Assembly: GCA_001574975.1 (NCBI GenBank)
Contig: KQ965780.1
Coordinates: 44,856-108,855 of the forward strand
Reading direction: 5' to 3'
Source: Gonapodya prolifera JEL478
Lineage: Eukaryota > Monoblepharomycota > Monoblepharidomycetes > Monoblepharidales > Gonapodyaceae
DNA length: 64,000 nucleotides
Shown: positions 56,727 through 64,000 of the stretch, piece by piece
Layout: each line of letters opens with the position of its first letter
How positions within the stretch are numbered: position 1 is the stretch's first letter
The notes under the pieces: model-generated
The model's input: the letters and a program-made list of their open reading frames with translations, nothing else
Database searches by the model: none
Told to the model about the DNA's origin: nothing
Position numbers and translations under genes: made by a program

Positions 56727-57407
56727 TGTGTGACCTTCGATGTTTGGCAAGAAGGAGCGTTCTCAGGTGGTTTTAAGTGTGAGCGGAATGTGACTCAGCG
56801 GAAGGAGTCGACACCAACACACACCACACCAGCAGCACAAGCACCCAGAAACCCCAAACGCTTCCTATCAGATTTCGAAAAACAGGAGTTGCTCAACGAA
56901 TTTTTCAGCGCATTTGAATCTATTGAATTTGTGACTTTGGAAATCACCATTCCATCAACTATTGGAATCCCATAATTATAGATTTAATAGATGTGGATAT
57001 TTTGGTTGAGCTGTGTGCTCTGGAAGTAAAAAGAATGGAATGGAATGATTATGTTGGGGTAGCGCAAGCATGGTGCTTTGATAGGCGGCTGAAGGGCCAG
57101 TTTGCCAACCCATCTTTCGGCGTTCAACAGTCTCCTCACCTCCCACGCTATCGTTTCCGCGACCCGCAGCACGCTAAGTCATGGGCGATAGCTCTCACCA
57201 CTCAAAGCTTCCGTGAGTTGGGCTCCAGTGGCTCGATTGTGTGTCCGCTTGGCCACGGCAACGGAAGCGTTACCGGGCGCGCACCAAGGCAATCCATCTG
57301 GCACGCACAGAAATCATATAATAGACATGACTGCTGGGAGTTTTTTTGAGTCGGAAGGTCTTGGAGTGGGCTGGTTGCGAAGTGGAATACCGCTCTCCAA
57401 ACACTGG
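56727..57407. other. Intergenic between secreted protein and CDC48
   Basis: No gene recognised. Short open frames occur on both strands without domain support. The right part presumably holds the CDC48 promoter and 5' leader. Confidence 0.45.
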
Positions 57408-60519
<3,112 letters not shown>

Positions 60520-60620
60520 TTGAGCTTCTATGCATGCGGTTTGAGGTGTAGCTAGAATTTGGAATGTGGAGTGAATGATGCATTTTTACATCATCAAATC
60601 TTTTGCTGCACGATGCTCTG

Positions 60621-62094
60621 CTATTCCATTCTATCCATCTCATCTACTACATGCTGATAATCGAAAGACTGCGGATCCTTGTGGAACTTTTCCACCAGAC
60701 GCAGCTTCTTTCTCCCCCCAGTGGCGTAAAATTGCTGAACACCCCATGCCAAAACCCTCGCGTCCTCGGTGGTGAGCTGGACGCCATCCTGCTCGCACGC
60801 CGCTCGGTCCACTTCTCCACGCATAAGGGCCACTCCATGTGAATGGTACAAGTCAGGGTAATGGGTCAGAGTGAAATATGAGACGGCAGGTGCTGGTGGA
60901 CTTGCGCGAAGCTGGCGTTGGAAGGACGCGAGGGTGGTAAAGTGGATCATAGGTGGTTGAAATTGGCAGAGGAAGAATTCGAATCCCGACGGTTCTCGAG
61001 GTACAGGTAGGAGGAACTGCATCGATTCGGGATGGATCCGAGCAAATCGTTGAGCGCAACATAGCCGCTCATCGTTACTTATCCCGGGGAGTCGGCTGAA
61101 AGGTCTCGAAGGTAACATACCATGGGATATTCCTTGCCTCGGGTCATCAACTTGGAATACACATCCGCAGGCACAACGGCATACAGCATTCCATCCTTTC
61201 GGGCATGGTAAGCTTTCCACAATTCACCGATTTCGTCGGCGCTCAACTGCGCTATTTTCTCGAGGTTTAGAATTGAGTCGAGCGACTGCTCGGTGGTGGA
61301 AATGAATGCCTAGGGTTAGGAAATACGATATGGACGAGTATAGACCCACTTTGATCGTTGGTGGTACTGCGTCCGGCTGATACTTTCGCCAAGCTTCGGT
61401 CTTTTGAGGAGAGGAGGAAGCAGAGTCACTGGTTTGACTTGGTGTATCAGGAGAGGCTGCCGTAGCAGTTGAGGAAGCGGATGGAGGCGTCGGGGGACCA
61501 GCGGTAGTCGCATACCCTCGACGCTGCTGTACAGACGTTCTGTAGTCGTCGAGGGACGAGAATCCTTGACTAAACATGATCCTGGTCATCCGCGTCCCGA
61601 TACCACACATCAATCACAAAGCTCTCACTCCCTGAGTTTCTGTTGCAACTTCATTTCATATTTCTTCACGAACGGATCATCCCTGTTCAAGGACGCGCCC
61701 ACTTGTTGCGGTTGGGTCACTGCAGTCGTGGAAGATTGAGGAACTGGCGGTGGGGCCCCAGGCAGTGGATGGCCGGCAAGAAGGGAGGTAGCATCGAGAG
61801 TGACAGGCTGGGGTGCCGGTGAAGGCGAAGAAGGGGTGTTCACGAGTGCGATCGCATCTTTCTCGTCGAAAGTAGATTATCATATCGCCGTGAAAGGTGG
61901 AGATGAATCCGCACAATCCGGGATAGAAAATGGCCAAATTTCGGTGATAACTCACCGTGGACAGCAGATGCGAATGGCCTAACTCCCGTTGCTGCCGAAG
62001 CCGCTCCTTGTGACGATGCGGCCGCGGCTCGTGCGGATGCGGCCGAGCGAAGAGTGGAGAAGTTTCCAATTACGCCTGGACGTGATGGGAGCAT
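60621..62094 (-). CDS. ATP11: Mitochondrial F1-ATPase assembly factor Atp11
   Basis: Chaperone that binds free F1 beta subunit during ATP synthase assembly in the mitochondrial matrix. The start at 62094 gives MLPSRPGVIGNFSTLRSAAS, an Arg/Ala/Ser-rich presequence. Later exons give DDPFVKKYEMKLQQKLRE, GFSSLDDYRTSVQQRRG, a Ser/Thr/Pro linker, WRKYQPDAVPPTIK, EKIAQLSADEIGELWKAYH and DVYSKLMTRGKEYPMF. The C-terminal domain follows: PSGFEFFLCQF, SYFTLTHYPDLYHSHGVALM and ARVLAWGVQQFYATGGRKKL, ending DEMDRME at 60621. These blocks are characteristic of Atp11. It is convergent with CDC48. Confidence 0.9.
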
Positions 62095-62277
62095 CGTTAA
62101 AGTGTGCGATGTTGTGACAATTCTTTTCGGTGTAAGTTTGCAGATGCATAATTGAAAGTTTGTAACATAACTACTTATGATGTTCATCTATGTCGTTCGT
62201 GATTTGCTATTATTAAAACTCAACATGTCGTTTTTGAGGAGGAGTTTGAATATCAATTGTCCGCGGAGAATCAATTG

Positions 62278-63711
62278 ATGACAGACCCACAATTAGTAGG
62301 CTCGAGAATGCCATCAGGACCCACCTCGGAATCTATGGATCCCCCTCGAGCTGCTCTCGAGATTCGGACAATCAATGTCTGTGGGTCTAGTAACCAATCT
62401 CTGATGCTTGATGCCAACATCTTCACCTGGTCCATTTCAAATGAACATTCCAAGTTGATTTCGACAATACGTGTTTTGCGTCGCCCCTCCCTAATCCCAA
62501 TATATGGCACTCGTCTATTCTAAAGCTACTCACAGGGTCATTTGCCCCTGGAATCGGATGGTGAGATTATTGCCTGGCCGATTTATACTCAACTCTTTCA
62601 ACTTGGAGGTTCCCAACTGCCAAGGTGGACAGACCCCAGATCTCTGGACCTTGGACCTGAGGAGGAGGCATCTGGATGGGCAGGGCGCTGGAATGAGGCG
62701 GTCTGTGAAGACATCCGGGCGTCTTCGAGAGATACCTCCAGCCTAACTGTTCTACTCACGGGTCGAAGCTTTCGAAAGTTCATCCTGGTGATTATTTTAT
62801 AGCTCGTGTTGCTTTTGGAAAGCTATGAATTCCCTCATCGCACCAATTGTTTCGGTCACACCAGCTTTTGCGGCGGATGTGTGCATCCCAACACCTCCCT
62901 TTCGATATCTTGGGCTTAAAGCCCTCCAACGATCTTTTTGGTGGTGTATCATCTTGGTCTCTCCCCTTCGAATCATCTGCGCTCCGCAAAGGAATAGTGC
63001 CCTCCTCAGGCCAACTCACCTACATTCATCCTCCATCCAAAACGTCCCAATCTCGCTGGATGTCCACTCTAGACTTCAAGCGAACCTTCCTTCTCTCCCT
63101 GTTGCAGCATTTCCCCAAAGCAACAACCTTGCGTATATACGAGGACCGGGTCCACCATGCTCGCGAATTCGACCTTATGGGGGAGGAATGGCGTCGGGAG
63201 GGCTTGATTTCTACTTTCCAGACAAAGGTCATCGAGCCGTTGACCCGTCCAATGGATGAACAACGGGAGAAGGACTTTGTTATTGGGATGATTGACGAGT
63301 AAGTTTTCGCGCTTTCATCGAGTCCTGGAATTACTTTCACCTCAAGTTCCCATGTCGTAAAGGTCAAACGCCGGTGTCAATTCTGGGCGCATGATACTAC
63401 ACGTCGACGCCGATTCTGCTCTCACTCTTGAACGTGCTCCTCCTCCTCCCACCATTCCATTTACTTACAGTGATCCCGGGGGTTTCGCTGTTACACCATC
63501 AGTGCCACCGCAACCAAACTCACCTACAGATCGTTGGTTTATGGTGACATATGCCCGCGCAGACGCCGAACGACCGGGTTGGTTTCGGGAGCGGACAGTT
63601 GTTAGTTCGGGTAGGACATGGAGATCTTGGGACATTGTTCAGATCCCCACAGATACCGGAAGGGCGCTCATCGGTGTAAAGCCTGAACCCGCCGGGCGCG
63701 GAGAGTTTTGA
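62278..63711 (+). CDS. HAD-like Swiss-Army-Knife RNA repair-type protein
   Basis: The chosen start at 62278 gives MTDPQLVGSRMPSGP. After the EIRTINVCGS segment a GT-AG intron leads to IDFDNTCFASPLPNPNIW, the HAD-type nucleophile region (DFDNT). A second intron joins GIGW to WTDPRSLDLGPEEEASGW. Next are TVLLTGRSFRKF, the helix LLRRMCASQHLPFDILGLKP, STLDFKRTFLLSLLQHFPK and IYEDRVHHAREFDLM. A further exon starts SNAGVNSGRMILHVDADS and runs to 63711 (PAGRGEF). The DFDNT, LTGR, LKP, FK.xFL and IYEDR order matches the HAD_SAK family named for a proposed RNA-repair role. The biochemical function is unproven. Confidence 0.8.
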
Positions 63712-63873
63712 CGTTTATGCCAGCTCAGAGTGGGATAACTTTCCATCCAAGTTTGAGGTTCGCATTGCGAAAAGCCCCACTGTCCCAACAGCGCTCCACC
63801 ATTATGATACGATGATGTCATTAATGCCAGTTTTAAAATGTATCGAAGACTACATAATTAGACAAAACTGCAA

Positions 63874-64000
63874 TTAACTCGGTTTCTCAACGACATTATT
63901 CGCCATTTCTAGGTTCTTAACTGTCCGAGGTGAGGGTGGAGGTGGCAGCGGTTCTAAGTTCGGTTGTCGAAAATCTTCTGCGGGCGCCGCCGGGAGGACA
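63874..64000 (-). CDS. 3' end of an unrecognised gene, cut by window edge
   Basis: On the minus strand a frame is open from the right edge to a TAA at 63874-63876. It codes a Pro-rich tail (EDFRQPNLEPLPPPPSPRTV) ending EMANNVVEKPS. It is too short for a family assignment. It is convergent with the HAD-like gene. Confidence 0.45.
   Translation of the reverse strand, partial: VLPAAPAEDFRQPNLEPLPPPPSPRTVKNLEMANNVVEKPS

Overview
The window is eukaryotic nuclear DNA from a fungus. Genes are broken by many short GT-AG introns (mostly about 50-110 nt), lie on both strands with short spacers, and encode typical fungal housekeeping proteins (Cdc48, Nma111, Bet3, Ncs2/Ctu2, Atp11, NAD kinase, Sec14-like). 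HSP9/HSP12-type stress proteins and auxin-efflux-carrier-like transporters also fit a fungus. An enkurin gene, a cilium-associated family, is easier to reconcile with a zoosporic early-diverging fungus (chytrid-like) than with Dikarya; this is inference, not proof.

Layout. 1-2.6 kb: 3' end of a Ty3/gypsy chromodomain retrotransposon with its LTR. 2.8-7.5 kb: an HSP12-like gene with an extraordinary number of introns, then the tRNA thiolation gene NCS2/CTU2, with a partial duplication of the HSP12-CTU2 junction between them. 7.6-14.3 kb: a SAM methyltransferase, a poorly resolved locus, a tandem pseudokinase-kinase gene and an LRAT-like PPxY protein. 14.3-18 kb: a low-GC region with a decayed integrase, a short-repeat array and an F-box/LRR-like locus. 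18.3-29.6 kb (minus strand): a DMT-family transporter with a nonsense codon, a Y-family DNA polymerase (iota type) and two tandem auxin-efflux-carrier paralogs. 30-42 kb: three more HSP12-like genes (one cut by a 353-N gap), a bacterial-looking Na+/H+ antiporter and a frameshifted Ser/Thr-rich surface protein. 42.5-64 kb: a compact housekeeping block with NAD(H) kinase, dienoyl-CoA isomerase, NMA111, BET3, a small membrane protein, enkurin, a CRAL-TRIO protein, a DUF4336 protein, a secreted Ser/Thr-rich protein, CDC48, ATP11, a Swiss-Army-Knife-type HAD protein and the 3' end of one more gene.

No operon or dedicated pathway is visible. The main common thread is gene architecture. Very small exons recur: 8, 11 and 16 nt in HSP12 copy A; 14 nt and an apparent single-nucleotide exon in the polymerase; 10 and 8 nt in the isomerase; 24 nt in both efflux carriers; 22 nt in the antiporter. 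Two closely related stress genes differ by two introns, and a GC-rich repeat family occupies the longest introns of two unrelated genes. These features point to recent intron turnover. All exon structures below were read by eye from reading frame, splice dinucleotides and family conservation; none has transcript support.
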